Below, in pieces: positions 1 to 7,501 of a stretch of DNA of 64,000 nt (the stretch's first letter is position 1; each line of letters begins with the position of its first letter). The translations under genes and the position numbers were made by a program. The stretch comes from an uncultured Faecalibacterium sp. GTDB taxonomy: Bacteria; Bacillota; Clostridia; Oscillospirales; Ruminococcaceae. The stretch lies in assembly GCA_937907025.1 (NCBI GenBank), contig CALESJ010000027.1, positions 177,975 to 241,974 of the forward strand. Direction: 5' to 3'. The notes below the pieces were generated by a model. It did no database searches. It was not told the origin of the DNA and saw nothing but the letters and a program-made list of their open reading frames with translations.

Positions 1-13
1 AAGTAGTGGGCAT
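1..13 (-). CDS. 5' end of a gene leaving the left edge
   Basis: An ATG on the minus strand at 13-11 is preceded by AAAGGA six bases upstream, which looks like a real translation start. Only four codons (Met-Pro-Thr-Thr) lie in the window, so the product cannot be named. In related Clostridia tilS or another cell-cycle gene often follows yabR, but nothing here tests that. The terminator of yabR lies between the two genes, so this gene probably has its own promoter. Confidence 0.35.
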
Positions 14-65
14 AGGACGTCCTTTCGTTTGTTAGGGCCGTAGCACAGACAAAACTGTGCCATGT

Positions 66-120
66 AAAAAAGGCAGGCCGCACCGCCCGGCCGGTTGGAC
101 CAGGCTGTACAGGGCCTGCC
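66..120 (-). terminator. Rho-independent terminator after yabR
   Basis: On the minus strand GGCAGGCC (120-113) pairs with GGCCTGCC (79-72) across a GC-rich loop, followed by six T. It closes the divIC-yabR transcript. Confidence 0.75.
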
Positions 121-145
121 GCTGTCTGCGGTTCTGGTTTTTGGC

Positions 146-613
146 TCAGCGGCGACGGGAATATCCGCCGCGGCGATTTTCGGTCACGCGCTTGAGGTCC
201 GCGATTTTTTCTTCGCTCTGGGACTTGTAACGTGCCATCATATCTTCAAAGCTGAGATTGCCCTGCGGCTGCGAGGGCTTGGGCTGCCACACGCGGGGCG
301 GGGCTTCGCGCTTGGCGCGCGGAGCAGACCCCTGCTGCCGCTGCTGGGAGCCGCCCTGCCGCGCACCGCGCTCGGGTGCCGGCTGTGTGCGCTTGATAGA
401 AAGCGCAATTTTGCCATCCGGTGCAATGGACATGATCTTGACCTTGACGGTCTGACCGTCGCTCAGCACGGCTGCCAGGTCCTGCACATACTCGTACGAA
501 ACCTCCGAAATGTGGACAAGGCCATTCTTGCCTTCCGGCAAAGAAACGAAAGCGCCAAACGGCTTGATGCCGGTGACTTTGCCTTCGACGATATCCCCAA
601 CCTGAAATGCCAA
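146..613 (-). CDS. yabR: S1-domain RNA-binding protein, YabR type
   Basis: 155 residues. Residues 3-73 form an S1 RNA-binding domain (GDIVEGKVTGIKPFGAFVSL, then GLVHISEVS), as in the polyribonucleotide phosphorylase S1 domain. The remainder is a basic, Arg/Gln/Pro-rich low-complexity tail ending in RRGGYSRRR, which would add nonspecific RNA affinity. It follows divIC, the position of yabR in Bacillus. No ATG is available; the start is taken as TTG at 613, nine bases after an AAGGGG ribosome binding site. The role is presumably RNA or ribosome association; the precise function is not established for this family. Confidence 0.85.
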   Translation of the reverse strand: MAFQVGDIVEGKVTGIKPFGAFVSLPEGKNGLVHISEVSYEYVQDLAAVLSDGQTVKVKIMSIAPDGKIALSIKRTQPAPERGARQGGSQQRQQGSAPRAKREAPPRVWQPKPSQPQGNLSFEDMMARYKSQSEEKIADLKRVTENRRGGYSRRR

Positions 614-702
614 ACTATGATACCCCTTTTTCCGGCGGAACGCACTGGCCCCGCCTGTTTTTATTTCAGAAAAGGGCCGTTGCCCTTCACTGTTCCAATG
701 GT

Positions 703-984
703 TTACTTGCCGCTGATATCTCTCCAGATGCGCTCGTTGGGCTTGGAGTAGCCTTCATCACGGGCAATGCGCTCGATGATGGCATCTTCCCCATCATCCA
801 GCGTGCGCTGCAGCTCCTCATTTTCAGCCAGCTGGTCGTTCAGCTGCGCCTGTACACTGACCAGTTCCTGCTGCTTGGCACTGATGGACATCTGGCAGCG
901 TACCAGGCTGTAAATCAGCGATGCGCACAGGATCAGAATCAGCAGCGGGAGCAAACGCCGCAATATACCGGACTTTCGGCTCAT
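703..984 (-). CDS. divIC: Septum formation initiator, DivIC/FtsB family
   Basis: 93 residues: a short basic cytoplasmic N-terminus, one membrane segment (about residues 10-28, LLPLLILILCASLIYSLV), then an extracytoplasmic coiled coil rich in Gln/Glu/Leu (about 35-70) and the short conserved end seen in FtsB/DivIC proteins. DivIC joins FtsL and DivIB in the divisome at the septum. An AAAGGAGG site lies 11 bases before the ATG. It sits between yabQ and yabR, matching Bacillus order, which strongly supports the assignment. Confidence 0.9.
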   Translation of the reverse strand: MSRKSGILRRLLPLLILILCASLIYSLVRCQMSISAKQQELVSVQAQLNDQLAENEELQRTLDDGEDAIIERIARDEGYSKPNERIWRDISGK

Positions 985-1034
985 GGTCTGCTCCGCCTCC
1001 TTTGTATTGTCGGATATAGCAGATTTATGCAGAA

Positions 1035-1520
1035 TTAATTATATAATATTTTCCTCTGTTTTTGCAACTGTTTTTTCTTCTTTGTTACTTTTTGTTTGAT
1101 TTTTTTCGATTTCAAGGCGTTTTTTGTTTGTTTTCGACTCCTGTACCGCTGCCGCAGATGCACAAAAGGCGCCGCAGCAGCCTTTTGAAGATGCCCGGCA
1201 CAGAATTCGAGCCCTGCCGCCAGGCGGTGTGTCAAGCTGTGCAGCATGCCGGACACAGCCCACTGCCAGGCCAGGGCACCGGCGCCCATTCCCAGCGCCA
1301 TGTACCACCGTGCTCCCCCGCCGGCCGAGGCCGAAGCCGCAAACCCGCACAAAAGCACGGCCGCCGCCGAAAAAGCTGCCAGGTCCCACAGAAATCCCAG
1401 GACCCGGCCATTGCCGAACACTAGGCCCGCCAGGTCCCGTACGGCGCCCAGCAGCAGCCCCAGGCCCAGGCACCACAGCACATCCCGCCCCACAGCCCAA
1501 AGGTCCGGTGCGGCCGCCAT
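1035..1520 (-). CDS. yabQ: Spore cortex biosynthesis protein YabQ
   Basis: 161 residues with four hydrophobic segments in the first 100 (around 12-30, 38-62, 70-90 and 95-110), followed by a strongly basic Lys/Gln-rich tail (from about 120). In Bacillus YabQ is a membrane protein needed for spore cortex formation. Its ATG overlaps the TGA of yabP by one base (TGATG), so the two are translationally coupled. The identification rests on membrane topology and on position between yabP and divIC. The lysine-rich tail lies in an AT-rich patch unlike neighbouring genes. Confidence 0.8.
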   Translation of the reverse strand: MAAAPDLWAVGRDVLWCLGLGLLLGAVRDLAGLVFGNGRVLGFLWDLAAFSAAAVLLCGFAASASAGGGARWYMALGMGAGALAWQWAVSGMLHSLTHRLAAGLEFCAGHLQKAAAAPFVHLRQRYRSRKQTKNALKSKKIKQKVTKKKKQLQKQRKILYN

Positions 1521-1831
1521 CAGCGCAAAAGGCGGGCCAGCAATCCCCCGCTGCTTTCCCGGTTTTCGGTGTACTGCAGGAATTCGATTTTTCCCGTAAT
1601 GTGGACCTGACCGGTTCGCACCGACAGTTCCCCGATCTGTATGCCATGCCCGCCGATGGTCAAATCTCCCTGGGCCGTCTTCAGCAAAGCACCGGTTTCA
1701 TCGCAGCTGACGATGCGGGTGACCCCGGTGACCGTGAGCCGGGCACGGTCCTCCAATTGAAGCGTATGGGATTTGAACGCCGGGACTTCGGCCGGCGGCA
1801 AGGCAGCGGTCTGGCTGGTTTGTTCTGGCAT
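1520..1831 (-). CDS. yabP: Sporulation protein YabP/YqfC family
   Basis: 103 residues from the ATG at 1831, which follows AAGGGGG by nine bases; upstream in-frame codons lack such a site. Residues 20-90 match the YabP fold: a short beta-rich protein with HTLQLEDRARLTVTGVTRIVSCDE and a LTIGGHGIQIGELSVRTG-type core. YabP is made in the mother cell and is needed for a normal spore envelope in Bacillus, working with YabQ. The pair yabP-yabQ is a good marker of sporulation ancestry. Confidence 0.85.
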   Translation of the reverse strand: MPEQTSQTAALPPAEVPAFKSHTLQLEDRARLTVTGVTRIVSCDETGALLKTAQGDLTIGGHGIQIGELSVRTGQVHITGKIEFLQYTENRESSGGLLARLLR

Positions 1832-1920
1832 AGAAAAAAGCCCCCTTGGTGCGGTATGGTAATACATATGCACCAGAGAGCTTGTTTATGCCCCCATCCG
1901 GGGCAGGCCGGAAAGTTTTT

Positions 1921-2166
1921 TCAGCCTTCCAGCACTTCGTACAATTCGCGGGCAACGTCCTTGCCTTTGGGTTCCTCCACCGAAAGAACACGGACCTTGA
2001 CCGGACGGTTGCCGAAGGTGATTTCGATCACGTCGCCGACCTTGACCGCATAGCTGGCCTTGGCAGGCTTGCCGCCCACCAGAATGCGGCCGGCATCGGC
2101 CACTTCATTGGCCAGGGTGCGGCGCTTGATCAGGCGGCTGACCTTGAGATATTTATCCAGACGCAT
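1921..2166 (-). CDS. rqcP: S4-domain RNA-binding protein RqcP
   Basis: 81 residues, almost all one S4 domain (MRLDKYLKVSRLIKRRTLANE, then GRILVGGKPAKASYAVKVGD). RqcP (YabO, Hsp15-like) binds stalled 50S subunits and helps RqcH add alanine tails in ribosome quality control. The ATG at 2166 has GGAAAGGAAA seven bases upstream, better than any upstream alternative. It sits between hup and yabP as in Bacillus. The terminator of hup lies just upstream, so rqcP-yabP-yabQ depends on readthrough or its own promoter. Confidence 0.88.
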   Translation of the reverse strand: MRLDKYLKVSRLIKRRTLANEVADAGRILVGGKPAKASYAVKVGDVIEITFGNRPVKVRVLSVEEPKGKDVARELYEVLEG

Positions 2167-2190
2167 GGGCTTTCCTTTCCGATTGACCAT

Positions 2191-2230
2191 AAAAAAGATG
2201 CCTGCCGGGCCAGACAAGCCGGCGGCAGGC
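2191..2230 (-). terminator. Terminator after hup
   Basis: Minus strand GCCTGCCG (2230-2223) pairs with CGGCAGGC (2207-2200), followed by ATC and six T. It separates abundant hup mRNA from the rqcP-yabPQ genes downstream; its T run ends 25 bases before the rqcP start. Confidence 0.75.
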
Positions 2231-2252
2231 AATGCGCTTTGAAAACGCTTGA

Positions 2253-2525
2253 TTACTTGACAGCGTCTTTCAGGGCCTTGCCGGCGCTGAAGGCGGGCAG
2301 CTTAGAAGCAGGAATGGTCATGGGCTCACGAGTCTGGGGGTTACGGCCCTGACGTTCCTTGCGCTCACGCACTTCAAAAGTGCCGAAGCCGACCAGGGAT
2401 ACCTTCTCGCCATTCTTCAGAGCATCGGTGATCACGTCCAGCGTGGCGCTGACAGCCTTCTCGGCGTCCTTCTTGGTCAGGCCGGCATTGGTAGCGACAG
2501 CGGCGATCAGTTCAACTTTGGTCAT
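2253..2525 (-). CDS. hup: HU-family nucleoid protein
   Basis: 90 residues, the usual length for HU. It begins MTKVELIAAVA and carries the family signature GFGTFEVRERKERQGRNPQT, the DNA-bending arm with the Asn-Pro pair at its tip. HU wraps and bends DNA without sequence preference. A TTGGAGG site precedes the ATG. Position between mazG and rqcP matches many Clostridia, and a strong terminator follows directly. Confidence 0.95.
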   Translation of the reverse strand: MTKVELIAAVATNAGLTKKDAEKAVSATLDVITDALKNGEKVSLVGFGTFEVRERKERQGRNPQTREPMTIPASKLPAFSAGKALKDAVK

Positions 2526-2587
2526 TGTTTATACCTCCAAGTGATTTATATGCCAAAAGCGGGTTACGAACATTCACAGTTCCGCCT

Positions 2588-3274
2588 TTAGACGGTTGTT
2601 TCGGGTGCGTTTTTCTCAAACGCATCATTGCAGCGGGTCAGCGCCTGTTCCGGGTTGATGCCCGAAGCCCGCGCCAGAGCCACCGCCGCAAACAGCAGCT
2701 GTCCCATCGCCTGTTCGGCTTCGGGACCGTTCTGTGCAGCCTTCTGTGCCAGCTGCGCCAGTTCTTCCGGCGCAGGGGCTTTCGTTTCCGTGCCATGCTT
2801 GGCGGCGCGCTTCTGCAGTTTGGCGGCACGCATCAGGGCAGGAAGAGCGTGGGGCACGCTGGCCAGGTCCGCTGCCATGGTGGTGCGGCCCTTTTCCATA
2901 TTCTTGAGCGCATCCCAGTCATTTATGCCTTCGGCACCGCTCTGGGCCCCAAAAATATGTGGATGACGCCAGATCAGCTTACGGCACACGCCATCACAGA
3001 TCTGCGCCCAGCCGCCGCGACCGGATTCTTCCTCAATGCGGGCATGGAACACGACCTGCATCAGCACATCCCCCAGCTCTTCACACAGAAGTTCCGGGTC
3101 CTGCAGATCAATGGCGTCCACCGCCTCGTACGCTTCCTCCAGGAAGTTCATGCGGATGGATTCATGGGTCTGCACCTTATCCCACGGGCAACCGTTTTCC
3201 GGGTCCCGCAGAATGGCAATGATGGCCACCAGGTCATCGGCCGTATACTGAACTTTTTGCGGATATTCGGTCAT
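2588..3274 (-). CDS. mazG: Nucleoside triphosphate pyrophosphohydrolase MazG
   Basis: 228 residues from the ATG at 3274 (GGGGAG just upstream). The N-terminal MazG domain has the metal-binding helices NFLEEAYEAVDAI and EELGDVLMQVVFH. A degenerate second copy covers the C-terminal half. MazG hydrolyses NTPs and dNTPs to monophosphates and pyrophosphate, acting in pool cleaning. Bacillus YabN carries an added methylase-like N-terminal domain; here only the MazG part is present. It is the first gene of the hup-yabPQ-divIC block. Confidence 0.9.
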   Translation of the reverse strand: MTEYPQKVQYTADDLVAIIAILRDPENGCPWDKVQTHESIRMNFLEEAYEAVDAIDLQDPELLCEELGDVLMQVVFHARIEEESGRGGWAQICDGVCRKLIWRHPHIFGAQSGAEGINDWDALKNMEKGRTTMAADLASVPHALPALMRAAKLQKRAAKHGTETKAPAPEELAQLAQKAAQNGPEAEQAMGQLLFAAVALARASGINPEQALTRCNDAFEKNAPETTV

Positions 3275-3347
3275 ATTCTCCCCTGCGGCGCCGCGGCGCA
3301 CCGAGTTTCTATTGTACAACAGAATTTCAATTCGTCAAGCCACTTTT

Positions 3348-3827
3348 TTACAGCTGTGCGCCGCAGTGGTTGCAGAACAGCGCGTCCACGTCGACTTTCG
3401 CATTGCAGACCGGGCAGGTCTTGGTAGGCTGGTTGGGGGAAATGTCTTCCTCCTCCTCAAAGAATTCTTCCTCGGGCGCGGCGGCTTCGGCGGTATCGGT
3501 CACATCGGTGGCCTGGGCGGCAGCCTGCTCGGCCTGGGCAGCCTCATCGGCGGTCATACGGGCCTTGATTTCTTCGATGGAAGCTTCGATGGAAGCAATG
3601 TGTTCGATGTACTTATCCACCAGAGGCTGGTTCTCCTCGCCGGACTTGTGCAGGGTATATACCAGGGCGCCCAGCTGGCGCTGTGCCTTGGAGAGCTGGG
3701 TCTGCTGATTGATCAGGTCGAGCTGGTTCTTGCCCTTGTCGGCCAGATCCATCGCGGTCTTTTTGGCCACATCAACAAACTGCATGCTCTGTTCTTTGAT
3801 CTTATCAAAATCGAGTTCAAACGTCAT
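3348..3827 (-). CDS. Zinc-ribbon coiled-coil protein
   Basis: 159 residues. Residues 1-95 are predicted helical coiled coil (KIKEQSMQFVDVAKKTAMDLADKGK onward); 95-130 are Ala/Glu-rich and acidic; the C-terminus is a zinc ribbon with two Cys-x2-Cys pairs (CPVCNAKV and CNHCGAQL). Such proteins are common in Clostridia and have no assigned role. A good sigma-A promoter lies 90 bases upstream, so it is a single-gene unit. Confidence 0.75.
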   Translation of the reverse strand: MTFELDFDKIKEQSMQFVDVAKKTAMDLADKGKNQLDLINQQTQLSKAQRQLGALVYTLHKSGEENQPLVDKYIEHIASIEASIEEIKARMTADEAAQAEQAAAQATDVTDTAEAAAPEEEFFEEEEDISPNQPTKTCPVCNAKVDVDALFCNHCGAQL

Positions 3828-3895
3828 GGGAAACGCACCTCACATTCATAAAATACTGGGGCGGGCCGTGTTCCGCACGACCCGTTGCTATCTGC

Positions 3896-3924
3896 ATTAT
3901 AGCCGATTGCGCCGCGCATTGCAA
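3896..3924 (-). promoter_or_regulatory. Sigma-A promoter of the zinc-ribbon gene
   Basis: TTGCAA (3924-3919), a 17-base spacer and TATAAT (3901-3896), reading on the minus strand toward 3827. Confidence 0.75.
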
Positions 3925-3988
3925 TCTGAAATGCGGCGAAAATGTTACGTTTTCGTTAATATTTGCCAGTATTAGTACAGCCTACTGA

Positions 3989-4918
3989 TTATTGTCCAAT
4001 AAATTCGCGCAGCATGCTGTCGGAAGGCACTTCTGTGCCGGGCATCGGGTCAAAAGCGGCGAAACGGTTGCACAGGTCCTGCAGGCGGCCGGCATAGTCG
4101 GTGGCGGTCATCTTGCGGGTATAATGCCCCCAAAGGCAGACCTCATAGCTGAAAGAGGTATCCAGCACCAGATCGGCGCGGCTCTTGAACGCCTTGATAT
4201 ACCGATCTTCCGACTGGCAGACATGGGGCCACAGCCGCAGGGTAAAGTCCGCATCATGGCCGCGGAACAGAAAATCCCGGGTCAGGCGGCGGGCCAGACG
4301 GATGTCCCGGGTGGCCAGCACGCGAGACCCGTCCGGAGCGGCGTACTCCTCCCGCAGGCCGGCGTAAATGTGGATAGCGGCGCCTTCGGGCAGTTCGGAA
4401 ACACCCAAAGCCGGATTGAAGGCATGCAGGCCTTCGATGACGACCACACCGCCCCGCCCGTCGATATGGCGGGTGGTCCCGGTGGGCTTCTGGGTCAGAA
4501 AATCAAAAATAGGGGTATCACAGGTACCGGTTTCGGCCAGGTTTTGCAGGCAGCGGCGCAGTACCGGAAGGTCCAGCGCCTCCACGCATTCATAGTCGTC
4601 CGAGCCGTCCGCCTGTTTGGGATACCGGCCTTCCCCCACAAAAAAGTCGTCCAGGCTGATGACGGCGCTGCGGCGGCCGGCGGCAGCGATCCGCTCGGAC
4701 AGTTTGCGGGCGGTGGTGGTCTTGCCGGCGGCCGAAGGACCGGTCAGCATAACAATCTGTGCCCCGCTGTTCAGCGCTGCCTGGGCAGCGGCATCCAGAC
4801 GGTCATGGTACCGCTGCTCGCATACCTGCACGAAGCGGGCCTGGTCGGCAGCGGCCAGATTGATCAGTTCACAGCCGACCAGCCGTTTGGGCGGCGTCTG
4901 TTTGGAAACAAGTGTCAT
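3989..4918 (-). CDS. Uridine kinase-like P-loop nucleoside kinase
   Basis: 309 residues. A Walker A motif GPSAAGKTT lies near residue 60, followed by SLDDFF (the uridine kinase/phosphoribulokinase substrate-binding aspartates) and VVVIEGLHAFNP. This fold transfers phosphate from ATP to a nucleoside or similar alcohol. It is longer than Udk (about 210), with N- and C-terminal extensions, so the substrate is uncertain. It overlaps the 3' end of hemZ by 50 bases, so the two are probably cotranscribed. Confidence 0.75.
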   Translation of the reverse strand: MTLVSKQTPPKRLVGCELINLAAADQARFVQVCEQRYHDRLDAAAQAALNSGAQIVMLTGPSAAGKTTTARKLSERIAAAGRRSAVISLDDFFVGEGRYPKQADGSDDYECVEALDLPVLRRCLQNLAETGTCDTPIFDFLTQKPTGTTRHIDGRGGVVVIEGLHAFNPALGVSELPEGAAIHIYAGLREEYAAPDGSRVLATRDIRLARRLTRDFLFRGHDADFTLRLWPHVCQSEDRYIKAFKSRADLVLDTSFSYEVCLWGHYTRKMTATDYAGRLQDLCNRFAAFDPMPGTEVPSDSMLREFIGQ

Positions 4919-6362
4919 AGAATCGTTTCACTCCCTTCTTGCGGTCCAGGACCGTATCGAAGCGATCAATATATTCGGTCGGGTATTTGAAGTTGAAGAT
5001 GCGCTCGATCCTGCCGCGGCGCTGCCCCGGCATGACCAGCTTGGTGGAACCACCCGCTCCGGCCGACAGGATCGTGTGGACTTCCTCCATAATGTAAATG
5101 TTATACAGGCACTCCCGGCCGGGTTTGCTCCAGCCGATGTTTTCCAGGTTCTGCAGCGTGCCTTTCTGGCGGTAGAGGTAATAGGGGCGGTATCCCGCCT
5201 GATACAAAAGGTCACAGCTTTGCAGCATGGCTGCCACATCAGCATATGCAGCAGCGCGGTGTTCCACCACCAGATTGGAGGCCCGCTTGAGGGTCAAAGT
5301 ATGCACGGTGATGTTTTCCGGGTCCAGAGAGATGGCCGTTTCCAGGCTGCGGCGGAAACCTTCCACCGTATCCCCGGGCAGCCCGGCAATCAGGTCCATG
5401 TTGATGTTATCGTGGCCCACGGCCCGGGCGGTGCGGTAACAGTCCAGAATATCCTGGGCGGTATGACGGCGCCCGATATTGCGCAGCACTTCATCGGAGA
5501 AGGTCTGCGGGTTGATGGAAATACGGGTTGCCCCGTACTCCTTCAGAATCCGCAGCTTTTCTTCATCGGTACAATCAGGACGCCCGGCTTCCACCGTATA
5601 CTCCTGCAGTTCGGACAGCGGGAAGCTTTCGGCCATCTGCGCCATGAGTTTGCGCAGCCGTGGCGCCGTCAGGCTGGTGGGGGTCCCGCCGCCGATGTAC
5701 AGCGTGCGAACCCGCAGGCCGCATTCATCCACCGCCTGCCGGGTAGCGATGAGTTCCCGGCACAGGCAGTCCACATAGGGTTCCACCAGGGCACGGGTGG
5801 CCTTATCCCCCACCGTGCGGGAAACAAAGCTGCAGTAGCTGCACCGCGTGGGGCAGAACGGAATGCCCGCGTAGACGCTGCAGTCCATGGGCTGGGAATC
5901 TTCCAGAACCGGACGCTGCAGGTCCGCGATGGACAGGGCCATTTCATAGCGTTTGGGAGTACAGTCGTACTCGTCCAGGAAGCGCTGTTTGATCTGTTCC
6001 TCGGTGGCACCGGCATCCCGCATATCGTGGATGATACGCACCGGGCGTACACCGGTCATCATGCCCCAGGGCGGGCGGATGCCGGTGTGTTCACAGGCCA
6101 GCGTATACAGAAGACGGCACAGGGCATACTCCCGCTGTTTGGGCGGCAGATCACGCTCCACCGTGGCAATTTTCCAGAACAGGTCACCGTCCTGGCGCAG
6201 ACAGACGATCTGGGCCAGGCTGTGATCCACAGCCGCGATAATGTCCTGTTCCGGGTCGTCCAGGCGGCAGTCCGCCCCGCCCAGAACCGCATCCGGGAAA
6301 AACAGACGGGCCACATGTTCGGCCTCATAACCGGCCGACGGGCCGCGCAGAATGATGTGCAT
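4869..6362 (-). CDS. hemZ: Radical SAM coproporphyrinogen dehydrogenase HemZ
   Basis: 497 residues, the length of HemZ rather than HemN. The radical SAM cluster motif is CPTRCSYCSF (near residue 175), preceded by YAGIPF. Downstream are GGGTPTSL and SINPQTF motifs typical of the HemN/HemZ superfamily. HemZ is annotated as oxygen-independent conversion of coproporphyrinogen III to protoporphyrinogen IX, but no other haem gene is in the window and HemN-like proteins are often functionally distinct. AGGAGG lies eight bases before the ATG. Confidence 0.85.
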   Translation of the reverse strand: MHIILRGPSAGYEAEHVARLFFPDAVLGGADCRLDDPEQDIIAAVDHSLAQIVCLRQDGDLFWKIATVERDLPPKQREYALCRLLYTLACEHTGIRPPWGMMTGVRPVRIIHDMRDAGATEEQIKQRFLDEYDCTPKRYEMALSIADLQRPVLEDSQPMDCSVYAGIPFCPTRCSYCSFVSRTVGDKATRALVEPYVDCLCRELIATRQAVDECGLRVRTLYIGGGTPTSLTAPRLRKLMAQMAESFPLSELQEYTVEAGRPDCTDEEKLRILKEYGATRISINPQTFSDEVLRNIGRRHTAQDILDCYRTARAVGHDNINMDLIAGLPGDTVEGFRRSLETAISLDPENITVHTLTLKRASNLVVEHRAAAYADVAAMLQSCDLLYQAGYRPYYLYRQKGTLQNLENIGWSKPGRECLYNIYIMEEVHTILSAGAGGSTKLVMPGQRRGRIERIFNFKYPTEYIDRFDTVLDRKKGVKRFYDTCFQTDAAQTAGRL

Positions 6363-6383
6363 GCGGAGAACCTCCTGCCAAAA

Positions 6384-6989
6384 TCAGTACCATTCACCCA
6401 GCAGATACGGGTTGCTGCGGCGTTCTTGGCCAAGGGTGGAAAAGCTTTCGTGGCCGGGCAGAACTTTGGTTTCGTCCGGCAGGGGCAGATTTGCCACCAG
6501 CGAAAGGCTGGTACGCATCTGTTCGGGGCTGCCGTCCGGCAGGTCCGTACGGCCGCAGGACGAAGCAAACAGGGTATCGCCGCTGAACAGGCAGCCGCCG
6601 CAGGCCAGGCAGACACTGCCCCGGCTGTGCCCCGGTGTGTGCCAGACCCGGAAGGTGAGTTCATCCACCGTGACGGTACCGTTTTCGGGCCAGGGTTCGT
6701 CGATGACATCCCGGGTCAGCGGGAACATCTGGGTGCCCTGGGCATCGGCAGGGTCCATCATCACCTTGGCGCCGGTCTGCTTTTTCAGAGCTGCCACGGC
6801 CCCCACATGGTCGTAGTGGCCATGGGTCAGGAAGATATGGGTCAGGGTGGCACCGGCTTCCTTCAGCGGGTTCAGATACTGGGCCGAGTCCGCTGCCGGA
6901 TCGATGGCAATGCCATGACCGGCTTCGGTGATAATCAGAAAGGTATTGGTACACAGCGGCCAGGGGCCGGAAATATGCAGCAGTTTCAT
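6384..6989 (-). CDS. Metallo-beta-lactamase-fold hydrolase (glyoxalase II-like)
   Basis: 201 residues. The metal-binding signature THGHYDHVG is followed by the later ligands HTPGHSRGS, SGDTLF and PGHES, all intact. Single-domain proteins of this size in Firmicutes are usually called hydroxyacylglutathione hydrolase-like; the true thioester substrate is unknown. It lies between dtd and hemZ with gaps of 12 and 21 bases, suggesting one operon. Confidence 0.85.
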   Translation of the reverse strand: MKLLHISGPWPLCTNTFLIITEAGHGIAIDPAADSAQYLNPLKEAGATLTHIFLTHGHYDHVGAVAALKKQTGAKVMMDPADAQGTQMFPLTRDVIDEPWPENGTVTVDELTFRVWHTPGHSRGSVCLACGGCLFSGDTLFASSCGRTDLPDGSPEQMRTSLSLVANLPLPDETKVLPGHESFSTLGQERRSNPYLLGEWY

Positions 6990-7001
6990 TTGGGTCTTAC
7001 C

Positions 7002-7457
7002 TCACTTTTTCCATTCGTCGGTATCGATCATGATGGTCACGGGACCGTCATTGGTCAGTGCCACCTGCATATCAGCACCGAATTCTCCGTGCTGCAGGTC
7101 CTTGAGGGGCTGCTTGCGGAGTTCGGCCAGGAAAGCTTCATACAGAGATTCGGCGGCTTCCCCCTTGGCGGCCCGGATAAAGCTGGGACGATTGCCACGG
7201 GAAGTATCACCGTACAGGGTAAAGTTGGATACCACCAGCACGGACAGGCCCAGTTCCACCGCGCTGCGGTTGAGCTTGCCCTGCTCATCGGCAAAGATGC
7301 GCAGATTGGCGCACTTGGCGGCCAGTTTGGGGACGATGGCGGCGTCTTCCCCGTCGCAGACACCCAGCAGAATGACAAGGCCCGGGCCGATAACACGGGG
7401 CTCGCCGCCGTTGACGACCACCGAGGCCCCCGATACACGTTGAATCACAGCGCGCAT
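7002..7457 (-). CDS. dtd: D-aminoacyl-tRNA deacylase
   Basis: 151 residues, typical for Dtd. It begins MRAVIQRVSGASVVV and carries the catalytic SNFTLYGDT stretch and the late NDGPVTIMIDT motif, the Gly-cisPro-type residues that exclude L-amino acids. The enzyme removes D-amino acids from mischarged tRNAs. An AAGGAG site lies eight bases upstream. In many Clostridia dtd follows rel directly; here one membrane-protein gene is inserted between them. Confidence 0.95.
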   Translation of the reverse strand: MRAVIQRVSGASVVVNGGEPRVIGPGLVILLGVCDGEDAAIVPKLAAKCANLRIFADEQGKLNRSAVELGLSVLVVSNFTLYGDTSRGNRPSFIRAAKGEAAESLYEAFLAELRKQPLKDLQHGEFGADMQVALTNDGPVTIMIDTDEWKK

Positions 7458-7501
7458 GAATATGTTCTCCTTACTTATTTATAGGAATTGTCCGGCATCG
7501 C

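Noticed and set aside
1062..2053. Plus-strand frames opposite yabQ and yabP
   Set aside because: They are Pro/Arg/Gln-rich antisense translations; the minus-strand genes have correct order, starts and family motifs.
4617..7484. A plus-strand open frame of about 950 codons opposite hemZ and dtd
   Set aside because: Antisense to conserved genes, no ribosome binding site, no recognisable domain.
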